Part shown: in pieces, positions 37,760 to 51,200 of the stretch
How the letters are laid out: the number at the start of each line of letters is the position of its first letter
How positions within the stretch are numbered: position 1 is the first letter of the stretch
NCBI GenBank assembly: GCA_004794655.1
Contig: SMMW01000549.1
Span: 248,001-312,000, forward strand
DNA length: 64,000 nt
Direction of reading: 5' to 3'
Source of the DNA: Marisa cornuarietis
Lineage: Eukaryota > Mollusca > Gastropoda > Architaenioglossa > Ampullariidae
The notes under the pieces: model-generated
Databases searched by the model: none
What the model saw: only the letters and a program-made list of their open reading frames with translations
Told to the model about the DNA's origin: nothing
Program-made: the position numbers and the translations under genes

Positions 37760-38721
37760 TTGACGAAGTAAAGAGAAATTACCTCCGCTATTTCATTAAG
37801 AAAAACAGTCGAAAGAATATAATACTTTGGCGTGTTATCTCCTCTTAACCCCTGGTTTTCATCCATAAAACTTCTGTTTTTCACGTGATGAAGACAAATT
37901 TAAATTGAAACATCAACAGACTATATTATTATTATTAAAGTAATACACAATCAAAACATTTCATACAGATCCAGTTGAAACCTAGATGAGAGGGAATAGA
38001 AACTGCTTCATTTCCTACACCATTTATTTGTATAAGCTGATGTTTCTTAATAATTAAAACCGCAGAAGACCTTTTTTGTCCCCTTAACCACGACAAACTT
38101 TTAAGTGGGTTTGTTTCCCCGTCAAGTTCGACTGCAGTTCATGAGGGAGCCAGCCTTGCGTCCTTGGTTGTTTTTCAATCAAAGCAGGAAGCTGCTAGCC
38201 TCATTAATCTCTTCTCAGACTCTGACAGTTGATGAGGGGGTGCGTCACGAACTGTACAGCTAACTAGATCCCAACAGCACAGAAATCTGCTGAAGGGAGG
38301 ATATTCCTTCTTTTAACGGCCATCTATCGCCCAGGGCGCAAATGACTAGATTCTTGATGATCTACTCGATCCCCCCTCCCCACGCACAACTCCTCGCTCT
38401 TAAACTTTTGCCACCCCCTCTAACCCAACGTCTACTCTTCTCCTTCACAGACGTTTTTTAGGCCATGAAGAGGATTACTGCAAATTTAGCTTTCCTAAAA
38501 TCTGTCTGAAAATCCTGATATTGGTTTTTACCAAGAGATGAATAATTTTTTTTAAATAATACATTATCTGCTGGAAAATTACTTGTTTCTTTTTTGTGTA
38601 AGAGATTTACTGAAAGTTTGTTTTTCTGACGCGGAATATGTGTTGAACGGCGAATGACAAGTATTTGTCATTTTTACAAGTATTTTTCCCACCACGTCAA
38701 TGACTTCCAATCTCTATCCTT

Positions 38722-39658
38722 CTGCCTGTACTATGACATCATTTTAGTGGCCTGCCTGTACTATGACGTCATTTTATTGGCCTGCCTGTATACTGACATT
38801 TTCGTCGCCTGCCTGTACTATGAGATCATTTTAGTGGCCTGCCTGAACTATGGCATCATTTTATTGGCCTGCCAGTATCGTGACATTTTCGTCGCCTGCC
38901 TGTACTTTGACGTCATTTTATTGGCCTGCCTGTATCATGACATTTTCGTCGCCTGCCTGTACTTTGACGTCATTTTAGTGCCCTGCCTGTATCATAACAT
39001 TTTCGTCGCCTGCCTGTACTATGACGTCATTTTATTGGCCTGCCTGTATAATGACATTTTCATCGCCTGCCTGTACTATGAGATCATTTTAGTGGCCTGC
39101 CTGAACTTTGACGTCATTTTAGTGGCCTGCCAGTATCATGACATTTTCGTCGCCTGCCTGTACTATGACGTCATTTTATTGGCCTGCCTGTATAATGACA
39201 TTTTCATCGCCTGCCTGTACTATGAGATCATTTTAGTGGCCTGCCTGAACTTTGACGTCATTTTAGTGGCCTGCCAGTATCATGACATTTTCGTCGCCTG
39301 CCTGTACTATGACGTCATTTTATTGGCCTGCCTGTATAATGACATTTTCATCGCCTGCCTGTACTATGAGATCATTTTAGTGGCCTGCCTGAACTTTGAC
39401 GTCATTTTAGTGGCCTGCCAGTATCATGACATTTTCGTCGCCTGCCTGTACTATGACATCATTTAGTCACGTGCCTGTACTATGACATCATTTTAGTCGC
39501 ATGCCTATACTTACACTGACCTTATTTAGTCGCCTGTCTGTACTTTGACATCAATTAAGTCGCTTTCCTGTGATATGACATCATTTTAGCTGACTACCTG
39601 TACTATAACATCATTTTAGTCGCCTGGCTGTACTATGACATCATTTTACTGGCCTGCC
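38722..39658 (+). repeat. 27/30-bp minisatellite with higher-order structure and TGACGTCA octamers
   Basis: Units of 27 or 30 bp share GCCTGCCTGTACTATGAC followed by ATCATTTTAGTG, GTCATTTTATTG or ATTTTCGTC. From about 39039 to 39455 five units (30+30+27+30+27 bp = 144 bp) form a higher-order block repeated almost exactly three times; the 5' and 3' parts are more irregular. Because unit lengths are multiples of three, a 270-codon frame stays open with peptide period ACLYYDIILV, but codon content, composition and lack of homology argue against a protein. Nine units contain the perfect palindrome TGACGTCA (38764 to about 39398). Confidence 0.9.
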
Positions 39659-41779
39659 TGTAAAATCCGTGGCTTCTAGAGCCAGAGGTAAACACGTTGT
39701 CTTAAAAAAAAGGTTCAACCTAGTTCTAGCACCTTTTCCCTATGGTTGAAGCTCACGTTTACTGGGACATCTCAGCCTCACGCCGACATATCGGCTGAAA
39801 TGCAATCCAATGGACGCGAGATCGTTTACTTTGACCACCGCGCAATGCAATGCAGAGCCTGCAGCGCAATAAGTGCAATGCTGCGCAGTGGAAATGACAT
39901 TCATCCCACCCTACTGACTACCCCTACCGCTGTCCAGTACAGCAGAGACACTGAAGGAAGGGACAGCCAACACGGCGCATGCGTAGTGGGCCAGCGCTGA
40001 CTCAACTCCCGTCCAGCTGTATACAAGCTGAACTTATTGACAGACAGCGTCCGGTCTCTTTGTGGTGTATTCGCGAGTATATCAAGGAATGCTTTGATAT
40101 CGAAGAACTCCTCTGAGAAAGTATGCTTTGATATATATTTTTTAATATATGAATCATAATGTCAAATATATTTGCTCAAACAGAGCGTTGTATCGTAGTA
40201 TATGTCTTTTTTTAAAGTCGAGAAGACGGTTATGTCAGCAAGCTCTCGCTGTCTACCTCGTTGTCTGTCTGAGTGGTTACAGAAAGTGGTTTATAGCGAG
40301 TTTATTTTTTCTTAATGAATATACTTCAGAATTAATTCAGATCAAGGCTCTAAGGAACGTACCTTAAACTCCATTTATTCTCTAACACGTTTAAATCCTT
40401 ATTTATTGATGTTTTTAACATGTTGTTTTGAACACGTTCAATCGTGTGTTGTGTTAGCTTATCTTATCAAATTATTTAACATATTACAACAGACTGCATA
40501 TTATAATAGATCAATTATTATCTTCACACACACAAATATCTCAAAATAATTACGACAGTAGCTCTGTGACACACTGTGTAAAGTGAAACCGGAAAAAACG
40601 AAGCAATGACTTAGTCCAGCGCATGCGCGACGCAAGTTATTTGTTCTCGTGCTTGAGCTGCTAGTCCTTCTCTCCTTAAAGTCTCTGAGTACAGGATCAA
40701 TGGTGAGACACCCAGATTAGCTTAGCGTTTTGCATCAGGACGTACGGCCGCACCCAGAAACTGTCAGTCTGTTACTCTTAGAGACCGTGCGCGGGAGGTT
40801 TCCTTGGCGTCAGTTTTGACGACCCCGCTGACACGGGGCGGGAGGAAGAGGCCCCTACTACCAGTGACACTTGGTTGCATGACCAGGGTATTACAGCTTT
40901 CTAGTAATATGCTTATAGGTTATAATTAAATTGGCAATATCTGCATTACTTTTAGTAAAGTAATATAAACAGCAAACAACTCAGATGTACAATTGTACAC
41001 CACTGCACAAGATGAGCATTTTAGAGCGGTGTACACGTAAGTGGTCACTAAATAAGGAAACATTATTTTGCATTTTGCAGCCGTGTTACTGTATTTGTTT
41101 TCTTTCCTCGGAGATTTACTTTAAAAAATATATACTGACCAAGACCGGGTACACCAGACCCTACCGTCCCCCCGCCCCTTTCTCGTCAGGCCTGATTGTG
41201 CTGCGGCGCTACCTAAAATTCGTGTCAAGAAACCAATTTTTGGCAGGTATTTTTTTCTTTGACTCAGATACCAGCTTGACAAAACGATAAAAATGTCTGG
41301 GCTTGATATTTCTCGTCTGGCAAAATGTAAGTGTTTGCCAAAGTGTTTGTGAAAAAAAGTAGCCGTACGGACTTGGCAGTGATTGTGACTGTGTCGCTTT
41401 TTCTGATAATGTCTGATCCTGATACCCTCCCGACCTTCAGTTATTGGCTGGTGTTCTATAGGTCAGACTGGAGCTTACTCGAAAGTTCTAATCGACACAC
41501 TTTCAGTCTACCTTTACCTAGCATTTGACCTGATGGGTTTTATTCAACAGCTCATTGGGATGTTCCTCTGTATCCACTCCATTACCAGAGCCATGACCAT
41601 CAGTGTAATCCTTCCACTAAGAGTGTGTACTGTACTCTTGTTTCACACAGCTTTAAAATAAACGTTCAGAACCGTTTGAGACGAGTTATCCTGTAGTCGG
41701 TATAATATTTCAGACTCTTGAGACTGAGTAATGGACACGGAAAATCCGGCAGTGCTCTAGGTTGGTGTACCCCCAATCC

Positions 41780-41866
41780 ATGGCTACGACCCCAGAGAAC
41801 ACCCTGAAGCTGTATCCGTGTCCTAACCCCAAGTTTCGGACCTACCTTTATCTGCTGACCTCCAAG
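41780..41866 (+). CDS. Tentative first coding exon, unrecognised
   Basis: An ATG at 41780 opens 29 codons (MATTPENTLKLYPCPNPKFR then a YLYLLTSK end) that stop at a good donor, AAG|GTATGT. The composition looks protein-like. No following exon was found, and phase 0 does not fit the UNC93 exon at 46899. It could be chance. Confidence 0.15.
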
Positions 41867-42999
41867 GTATGTTTGCAGTTAAAGACTCCAGAGCTTCTCC
41901 CTGCCCCCACAAACGATCTGCGCGTTCCTGTGTCGCCATAATGAACGCAAAGGGTGTTCCGCAAAACACACAAAATGAAAGCCTGCGATGTTGACATGAA
42001 AATCGAAGATTGAACAGAAGGAGGTGAATGTTGATAAACTAGACTGATTTGCTGTCTACGTTTCGGGGTGCCTTTCAACACCCGCCACATTTGTAACTTG
42101 AATCGCATCGTTAAACACGAACCTACACATCGTGACGCCAGCTACACGTGCTGCGCGAGCTATACCCGCTTTCAGCTCAGGAACGACGAGACGTCACAGC
42201 GCATCTTACGGGTGTGACTGTCGCTTTTACCGCCTCTTTACTCAAAACTGATATTATATGACACGTGAGGGTTTAGCAGGTCTCGTGGTATCTCGGTGTC
42301 CATTTTCACACCTGTTTGAATGACGTGCACGTCGTGACCTCATTTCGTTCTTTCTTCTACTTGTCTCAGAACGAGGCTACAGCGTTGTTTTGGGGTTGGT
42401 GTGGGGTGTAGGGGAGATATCACCTTTTCTTCACTGCCTTCACCACCTAAATACTTCATCACGCGAGAGGTTTGGGGTCTCAGTTTACTAACCATACAGC
42501 GAACAGTTTGAACACCTCGCGCGACTCGTGACGGTGGAAAACCAGTTCGTCACATGCGCAATAAGTAGAGCGTCATGCGCGAGAAACACGCGTTTTCATT
42601 GGCTGGTTGGCGACATTCCCCTGACAAGGGTACGTTAACTCTACCCGAGATCAGTTTCATGCACGTTAATCCGTTGGGTAGAAACGGTGTTATGTTGGGA
42701 TTTGAAATAGTAGTAAACAACGGCGAATTCGACGTCGCTGAAACGTAGGTTTGCGGAGACTAGAATCGAGAAAAACAACTGTTAGATGTCACAAACAAAC
42801 GAAAATATCGGAGGGAGAGAGTGCGTGTCGGAGAAGTGTGTGGGGAGGGGGAAATCGTCGTTAACTGAGTCTTTTTAGGTAATTTTTGTCGGAATCTCTT
42901 ACCCCTACTTCAGACTGTTTGTCGAGTAGTGTGGTTGTCGTTGTTGAGTAGATCCGTAACAAAACAAAACATCAAAATTGTCGACAGTGTAGCACTGTG

Positions 43000-43371
43000 A
43001 ACCTGTGGCGCTGTGGAACTGTGGTGCTGTGGAGCTGTGGCGGTGGTGGCGCCGACCTTTCGGGTAACGAGTTAACGAGTTAGCATAACATTGAGGTGGG
43101 CCGTCAGTATTTGCGAACGGGTGCGTGATACGTCACGCCAGCCCCAGACCAAACACACGTCACGGGAGGCGAGGTCGGGTAGAGGGGAGGGGCGGAGAGG
43201 GATAGAAAGGAGGAGGGCCTGAGGTTGCCGCGATCGCTCGCTGTGCTGCGTCACACCCGACGTCAGAAGTGGAGGTTGCCGAAGCGCTTGGTCGGAGTTC
43301 ACTTGCCTGCTTGCTTCTCTAGCGTCCAGGAGTCACACAGCCCAAGTGCAGCACCGGAAAACACACCCAAT
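43000..43371 (+). promoter_or_regulatory. CpG-rich stretch with possible UNC93 5' untranslated exon
   Basis: The stretch is richer in CpG than its surroundings (for example CGCGATCGCTCGCTG) and ends at a near-consensus donor AAT|GTAAGTACAG (43372). The first recognised UNC93 exon has an acceptor at 46898 after a strong pyrimidine tract, so a 5' exon must lie upstream, and this is the best candidate seen. A run of CTGTGG(A/C/T)(A/G)CTG-like units lies at 42995-43045. No TATA box is obvious. Confidence 0.3.
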
Positions 43372-43990
43372 GTAAGTACAGAAGCTCCTCGGATGATTTC
43401 CCCTGCACTCGCGCGCATGGCAGTTGGCAAAGGACTGCATTTCACAGTTGCGTCTGATGACGATCGCGCGGACGACTGCACTAGGAACTTTGGCAGGTCA
43501 GGGAGTGCTTTTGACAAAACTTTTTGCATCTTTATCTTTGCCGCCGCCGCCACCTATTTATTGTCTCTTTACGGCATGATTTGAGAACCCGCGGTCGCCA
43601 TGGCAATCTGCACCATCATAACTGTCATTCGCGGCTTGGTGCTGACGCCGTTGTGAAAGGCACGCTGCATGCTGCTTGTGGGTCTGAAGAGGCAAAAGTG
43701 GGGTGTTGGGGGTATGGTGGTGCGGGAGGGATGGGTTGTTGGTTAAGCGCAGTACCTGAGTACTCATGGCGCCACTACAGAGATACATAGTGTCGTTAAC
43801 TGTGGGGTAGGGTAGGGTAGAGGGGGGGGGGGCGGTGGATGGGAATAGGTTGAGATGGGGTGGTGGACACAACAGGTGAGAGGTAGGAGAGCAGCTAGTT
43901 AATTTATTTCCTGTGTCCCAGGAATTCAAGCCAGCAGATGACATTCTTTCAAACGGGTGGAAGATTAAAAAAACACACTAAAAAACAGTT

Positions 43991-43995
<5 letters not shown>

Positions 43996-44031
<36 letters not shown>
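43996..44031. repeat. (CA)n microsatellite
   Basis: About 36 bp of CA repeat in the stretch upstream of UNC93. Confidence 0.95.
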
Positions 44032-44032
<1 letters not shown>

Positions 44033-46262
44033 GGAATTGCAAGATAGTAGTGAGGGTGCCTGCAAACATCGTGTGCGGCATGCAGTATGCGTACTATTGT
44101 TTTTGCTGCATTGCACCTCACCAGACTTTAAAGACGGGTTGTCTGTGCTTGAGGCATCCTCCCTGACCTGATTCGCAATCATCCTCCTGATCAGCTGGCT
44201 ATTTACGTGTGGTATCCCCTCTCTCCTTACAGCCAGTCATCAACTTTTAAACACTGTTTTATAGCTTTTCTATCGCTTTTCCATCCCCACCTTCTGTGTG
44301 TGTGTGTGTGTGTGTTTCAATCTGCAACCCATTTCGAGTTTGATATAAGACATTGTTTTAGCCCTGACTGCTCGTTTTACTATTCCAGTGTCTAAAAGAC
44401 CTACAAGATGTGGGATCTTTGTAACGGAGCTACCGTCTCATATTATCAAATCACTCATTTTAACATCTTAAAAAGCTTTTGTTTACGATTAGAAGCGGCT
44501 TACATGGTCAAAGTAGAAAGTTACTTATCTTGCCAAATTAGTAAGCGACTTCTTTTGTTAAATTAGAAAGTGGCTTATTGTGTCAAACTAGAAAGCGTCT
44601 TGTTTTGTTATGCGATTTGACATGTATGAAAAGTCACGTGGTGTGGAAGAAGGAAATGCAGCTGATGTTCTCCAATCACAGCACAAATCTCATTTAATTT
44701 CTCGTCACTGGCTGTCATATTTGTATGCAGAGTTTTATTAATACAGCGTCTGGTTCACCCGCCGTCTGTTTTTTGTTAAGGTCAGCAAACTCCACGCATG
44801 AGGCCTGTGTTACACGCAGCGACCAAGTCGAATGAAAAGCGTTGGTCAAGAACTGTCCTCTGATCGCCGGCAACAAAGCTTTCATCCATTTCTCGTCTAC
44901 AGATTTCCACTACAACTTCTCTTCGTTAAGGCTATAGGTAGTAGTGGTCATGTTTGCAGGGACACTCTGGATCGAATCAGATCACAAGTTCAATACGGAG
45001 ATATCTGGTGAAATCTTTGACACAGTCGATTTTGTCGCACCGTCCGAGTCCGGCTTTACCGGCGTACTCATGACCCCCCTCCCCCCACCAAACATCCCCA
45101 GACGGCCCCCTCGACACACAGCAGGAGATGACAATCGTCAGCAATAATTAACCACTGAAACGCTAAGGTCTTTTATGACAGTTAAAGGTCAACAGCATAT
45201 GGATTCGGTTCGCGTGTTGAGACCGATGAGTATTTTTCTTCTCACATGAAATAAGATTCTATCTTTCTCAATTCCCCTTCGCCCGACACTCTACCCCCTC
45301 CTTCTATTTTTCTCTCTCGCCATATTGTGTATACATGCGTACTTTTGGCTAGGTGTTTATGTAACTGTGTGTGTGTGTGTGTGTGTGTGCGTGCGTGCGA
45401 ACGCGCTCTGTGTTTTAAAGGGTAAGTCGGTTTAAACTCCTTTTGCTGCTAATATCATTTTTCAGTGCAAAATAATTTGAACATGTTGCAAGAGATATCA
45501 TACTGCAAGGCGTTTGATCTGCGGAAAAATAATTTTTTTTTGGAATCGACTGTTGGTGTTAGGGTATCTCATCAATTGCTTTGTACTCATATTTCGATTT
45601 ATTAGCATGAACTCTATGCCATCTACTTTATTAGTACTTCTGCAGTAATATATTTCCGTGATAAAGCCTTTGATTATGGGCAATGTTCTACCAGCACTGT
45701 CATTTAGTGATTGCCTAGTGAAAACTCCATGCAACATGTCTATAAACTAATTAAAACATCAAGACGACCATTTCTCTGGCATACACTCCCTTCACTTCTC
45801 AGTGACAGGAGTGTGAGAAAGGAGGATATTTCGTGAGCATTCTCCAGGTATGGCCTGGTAGAAAAACGTGCAGGTCTCGGAACTTAATTTTGCATCCTTA
45901 AATAAAGCAGTGTATTTTCTTACGATCATAACGGAGGTCAACATGTTACACACCGTCTTACATTTATTTCCTTTATATACTTTTCTACCCTCATCATTTT
46001 TATTTTGCTAACACGGACTTTACTGCTGGTGATACTCCTAATTCTTTGAGATTAAAGGTTTTTCTTGTTCGTTTGTTTTTTAGTTTTAAGTTTTAAGATT
46101 TCTGGGTTCAAGGTTTATCGAGCTTCTAGTTGGGGCGCATGTCATGGGGGTGAGGGTGTAGTTTTATTGGTTTGAACTGAATAACATCTGGCAACGGAAT
46201 AACCTAAGGATAGTTTCCCCTAGTGTTCACGTGTAATATACGAATAACCTAAGATTCTAGCT

Positions 46263-46266
<4 letters not shown>

Positions 46267-46329
<63 letters not shown>
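46267..46329. repeat. (GT)n microsatellite
   Basis: About 62 bp of GT repeat, 570 bp upstream of the first recognised UNC93 exon. Confidence 0.95.
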
Positions 46330-46331
<2 letters not shown>

Positions 46332-46933
46332 CAATGTTGAGTTTGAGAAATTCTTCCTGTCTCGTCTGTATGGTTGGTGACGATGTCTTGGTCTATATCC
46401 GGTTACTGATGCTCTGATGAGCGGTGTTATAAAGGAGCGCTGCAGCTTTTGTCAGTGAAGACACAGGGCCGACAATATTATTACAATGTATGCATTTCTA
46501 CCGTTTGTTATTCATTAGTTCTGATAAAACATGGTCCCACAGCGTGTAATAAAATAAAAGCGTCAGTTTTTTTTACCAGTTAATAATGTACTCAGTGAAC
46601 AATAACGATAAGAATCAGGCTTAACATTTTTTTTCAGCAGCTGCCTGATTGCCGTCAATAGAAGCTGCCCACCGTCACCATGGCGACACCTAGGTAAAGG
46701 ACACTCGCTGTTCTTCGTTGAGAATTCAGCCCACGCGTTGGTGACAGACGAGAAAAAAGAAAAGAGGGGACCCACTCGGAAAAAAACTTTTCAGGAAAAG
46801 CACCGGCCATATACTACAAGCGAAATTTCTAGAACCAATTCTTGAAAAATCAGAACCTTGTGCTGCTGACACTTCCTCGCTCCCCTATCTCTTGGCAGGG
46901 GAAAAGTCAAATCTGACATCTTCATCAAGTGTG

Positions 46934-48261
46934 ATGGAAGCTTCCGGCACAGTCACTGCTGTCGGAAGCCAACCAATGACACATTTCAGTAACAGCACGA
47001 CAACGAATGCCAGTGACTCTGGCGATCAGCAGTCAGGTCTTCAGCCCAGTCCTCCCAAGAGATCCAAAGGAAAATCAAAGAACAGAAGGTCTGCCGAGAC
47101 ATCCGTCGAAGGTAATCAACAGCCTGGCACCCAGCCCAGTCTTCCCAGGAGATCCAAAGGAAAATCCAAGAAGAAAAGGTCTGCCGAGACAGCCGTCCTA
47201 GACGCACAACATTCCACTGCAGAAGCACTCGGCCGTTCAGGAAAAAGTCAGCCGCCATCGAGGCATCTGGCCTCGAACACATCGTCTCCCCATGAGGTCA
47301 GCCAGCCAGGCATTGTGTTGGTCGTGCATGCCAACGATGTGGCTGGAGTGGGTTCGTCGTGTCCGGCCTCCGCGAATAAGGCGAAACGGTCCGGACTTCA
47401 GTCGCACCGCAAGTGGCCGGCGGGGTCCTCGGAGAAGCGGGGGAACGCGGACGGGGACTGCGGGCTCGGGCTGCCTCTGCCACCAAGAGTGAAGAGGTGG
47501 CTCACGAGGGACCACAGCATCGAAGGCAAAGAGATTCGGAACATCCTCATCCTGGGAGCCTCCTTCCAGTTTATGTTCACCGCCTACTTCGCCATACAGG
47601 TGAGCAGCGCTCTCCACAAGCACCGTGCTCTCTAGGTGCGCTGCGTTCTCCAGCTATACTCTTTTCTCCCTACAAAATATTGCCTGGGGCACTGCTCCAC
47701 AACTGTTACTGTCTATCGCGCGGCTTTGCTGCAACTCTCTCAATGGCCCATCTACCTGCCATTTAAATCTACTAAAATCGGCCCTCAGAAAGATGGATAC
47801 TGTTTATCTTAAAGAATTTCCTAATTATGTCGGGGGTAGCTTTTGTGAAGGCACTGCCTATCTCCTCTCCCCATCCTTCTCCAGTCAGGTACCCTCTCCA
47901 CAAGTGGCTCATCTGGGAGAAGTAGGGTGGGTCACACGGGTACCGACCCGGCTAGTGAGCGCCTTCAGCTTTGGACACCGCTGCTCTAATCACTATGCTT
48001 ATCTCCCCTGTGAGAAAGAGCTAGAGGATTCCATCTTCTTATCCTCAAAGAAGGCAATTACAGAACTGAGGTACGTGTTAGAACTTGGTTAGAAGTGTAT
48101 CCGAGAAGCCTTGCCTTTAATATTTTTTCCTGACAGAGATCACATTTGGGTAAACCCAGCAAACTCTACCTTTTCCGACTTGAATAGAGTCTTTGTGGCG
48201 ATAGCACCTTAATGGATAGTGTGAATAGGTAATAGCTATTTGTCTACAATTTTCTTTCTTG

Positions 48262-48299
<38 letters not shown>

Positions 48300-51200
48300 A
48301 AGAGAGAGAGTGTGTGTGAGAGAGAGAGAGTGTGTGTGTGTGGGTGTGTGAGTGTGTGTTTGTGAGTGAGATACATAAATTTAAAATCGTATACACATAT
48401 TAAATAATATTATGTGCAAATGAATAACATCGTATACAAATAGTAAGCAACAGCAGACCAAAAAAGTAAACAACATTGGTAAGAAATATTAAACACCTTC
48501 AGAGGAAAATATTAAATAGCAGAGTATGAACTATTGCACAAAATTGTATGTAATATAAAATAATATCGTATGCAATATTAAAATGTCATAGTGTGCAACA
48601 ATAAAATGTCACAGTATACAAACAGTATATGGAAATTTAAACGACGTCGAGTGGAAAAATTAAATAACATAATACACAATATTGTGCACACACAAACATT
48701 GCCGGTTTCACCCGCTGTCTTGCGAATGTCTCCATCTGTGCCTTCTTATGATCTCTAGCAACTGAAACTACCTTCATACTGCAGACGCTGTGTGTCGACT
48801 GTCTTCTTGCTTTCTTGTGTTTTGTACTCACAAACTTTTCCTACATGGCACGCCATCTTCAAAAGTCTTACTGGTTTCTTTCTTAAAATGTGACTACAAG
48901 ACGAAGAAGTAGAAGAAGTCGAGACTGGACCGACGAACTCGCCATCTTAACACACAACGACTGCCGAGTGACCCTTAGGGTTGTGTAACCTGAGTGTAAC
49001 GAGTCAATGTACACTTTTACAGTAAAATGTCTCGAATTGCAAAATGCAAACAAACAAACTTAACTAAGAAAAAAAGGTTTAATAATCTGATGGAGCATTA
49101 CTATTTTATCATTTTCACGAAAAGATACATCATCATCTTCATCGAGGAAGTCAGCTAAATTACTTGTACAGTGGAACCTCGGTTAACGACCACAATCCGT
49201 TCTGGAAAGTTGGTCGGTATCCGAAATGTTCGATCGGTATCCGAAACAGTTTTCCCCTTAAGAAATAAAGGAAATAGGTTTTATTGGGTCCCAGCCCCTG
49301 TTGACTCGCTAATATATGAAAGTTACAGGCTATATAGGTATGTTTGAGAACAGTTATAATACAATATAAATGGAATTAAAATGACATAAAAACATTAAAG
49401 ACAGCAATTAAACATAAGAAAACATTTATAAACATAAGAAAACTTTCCGTTTTGACTGCGTGGTGATGGCGTGGGTGGATGGAGGTGTGGGTAGGAATGG
49501 GTGGAATTACTGCTCGGAGAAGGAATCTCCATGAGAACATGTGGCATTGTAAAATCGGGGGTGACTTCCCTTTTCTGTCGCTTTGAGGTTGAAGGGAAAA
49601 AAACTCGTCCAGTGTCTGTTGCCTCTGCCTTTTTTGTAACACTTTTCGGTAATACGACATAACATTATCATTGAACATGACTGAGGGCTATATTATAAAA
49701 ATAAAGCAAAAATCACTAAATACGAACAGATAAAGATAGGGAATGGCCGATCGTAGCTGTGTCTCAAGTGCGAATGATGCTAGATCTGAGGTGCTGGTTG
49801 GTCACGTGTGGGTGACGTGACTGTTCGGTGTCCGAATTTTGTTCGCTATCAGGTGCAAATTTTTAACGAAATTTTTGGTCGTTATCCGAAATGTTCGCTA
49901 TCAGAGGCGTTCGCTAACCGAGGTTCCACTGTACTTCTTCTGAGCTCATTGTACAAATAGAAAAATGACTTAATGGCCAAGACTGTTTAACAGATGATCA
50001 GGTATAAACACACAACACGCTATCTACCCCAGTCGCTTGAACATCACCACTCACATACTTAAGCACACATACTTAAGCACAGACATTCACATAGAGGGAA
50101 GAAAGATCGCAATTTCAACCAACTAACGGTTACCTGTTCATCCTATATGCCCTTTATGTTTGAACAAACACTCTTTTCATGTTCGGGTGAAAAAAAAAGT
50201 TTTTTTTTCGTCCTACATTTCTGGCCTTAGCCAACTGTTCGGAGATTTCTGTCAGGAAAAAAGTACTTAAGGCGGGACTTTTCGGGTACACTTCCAACCC
50301 AGACCTAACGCCCACCCGAGTCCTGCAATTAGTTCAGAAAATTGTATAATAGTTTGTGTACACACTCTCTGAAAACTAAGACTGTTAATTAAGTTGCTAA
50401 CCTTAACTTGTGTTCACCGGTGCGGCTGCTCCTGCACACAAGCAAATGCTGTAGGACCAACCTTCATTGATAGAATTCTGTGAAGGTCGCCAGTCGCCAC
50501 TGTTCTGACATTTTCGTCGTCCTGTCCTTTTTTATCTGTCGTCATAAAAAAGAATCTACAGAGCAGTCTGCACGAGGAGGGGGCACTGGGAGCCAGCGCA
50601 CTGGGCTGCATGTATGGCATCTCCATCGTCTCCAGCCTCTTGGCACCTACACTCATCGGCCTCATCGGCGCCAAAGGTACGTCCCTGACGACAGATTCGT
50701 TTACAAGCTGATGTCATTTGCAATCTTGGTTGGTTGGTTGGTTGGTTGGTTGGTTGGTTGGTTGGTTGGTTGGTTGGTTGGTTGGTTGGTTGGTTGGTTG
50801 GTTGGTTTGGGTTGGTTGGCTGGCTGGCTGGCTGGTTTGATAGGAAAGTGCTCGCACACCGTGGTGAATTAGCACTTGGAGCGGGAATGGGGTGGAAACA
50901 CGAGTAATACAGGGAAAGAAACCAGAGTATGCAGAGAAAACCACCGTCGGGCAAGTGTGTGACAAGGTATCACAAGGAGAGCGAAACAGAAATGCGCTGT
51001 CCACTGAAATTACAAACATAGCTATCAAAAGGAATAAAAAAACTGCATTTGGGGTTAAGTCAATGTATTTTGCTGATTTGGATTAATAACCAGATCAGAC
51101 CATTCCATGTCCGTTTTATTTTTCTTCAGTCCACATTCATCGAGTTTCATGCCGTTAGTTTGAAAAAAAAAACGATTGTGCAAACGAAACAACTCTTGTC

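Larger units (their letters stand above)
22767..46898. other. Gene-poor region between SLC28 and UNC93
   Basis: About 24 kb without a gene I can identify. It holds the MITE (23900-24167), the second hAT-like element (31763-32233), the palindrome (33659-33736), the CRE-containing minisatellite (38722-39658), (CA)n/(GT)n tracts, a (GTGA)n tract, GA-rich runs (28590-28640), a 15-bp GGTCATCATCATCAT-like array (31120-31200), a Gln/Asn-biased low-complexity stretch (26560-26710), three units of about 38 bp at 25985-26094, about four degenerate units of about 35 bp at 44488-44612, and two weak exon candidates listed separately. Confidence 0.6.

Noticed and set aside
38654..39466. 270-codon open frame with CLYYDIILVA-type repeats
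   Set aside because: The frame is open only because the minisatellite units are 27 or 30 bp. There is no homology, no splice context, and the repeat continues past the stop in the same DNA pattern.
41780..46934. Joining the candidate exon at 41780 to UNC93 exon 46899
   Set aside because: Phase 0 into this acceptor reads a stop after five codons, so they cannot be one coding sequence without another exon.
47237..47623. 128-codon minus-strand frame over UNC93 exon 1
   Set aside because: Antisense shadow of a GC-rich coding exon whose plus-strand frame has clear family similarity and splice sites.
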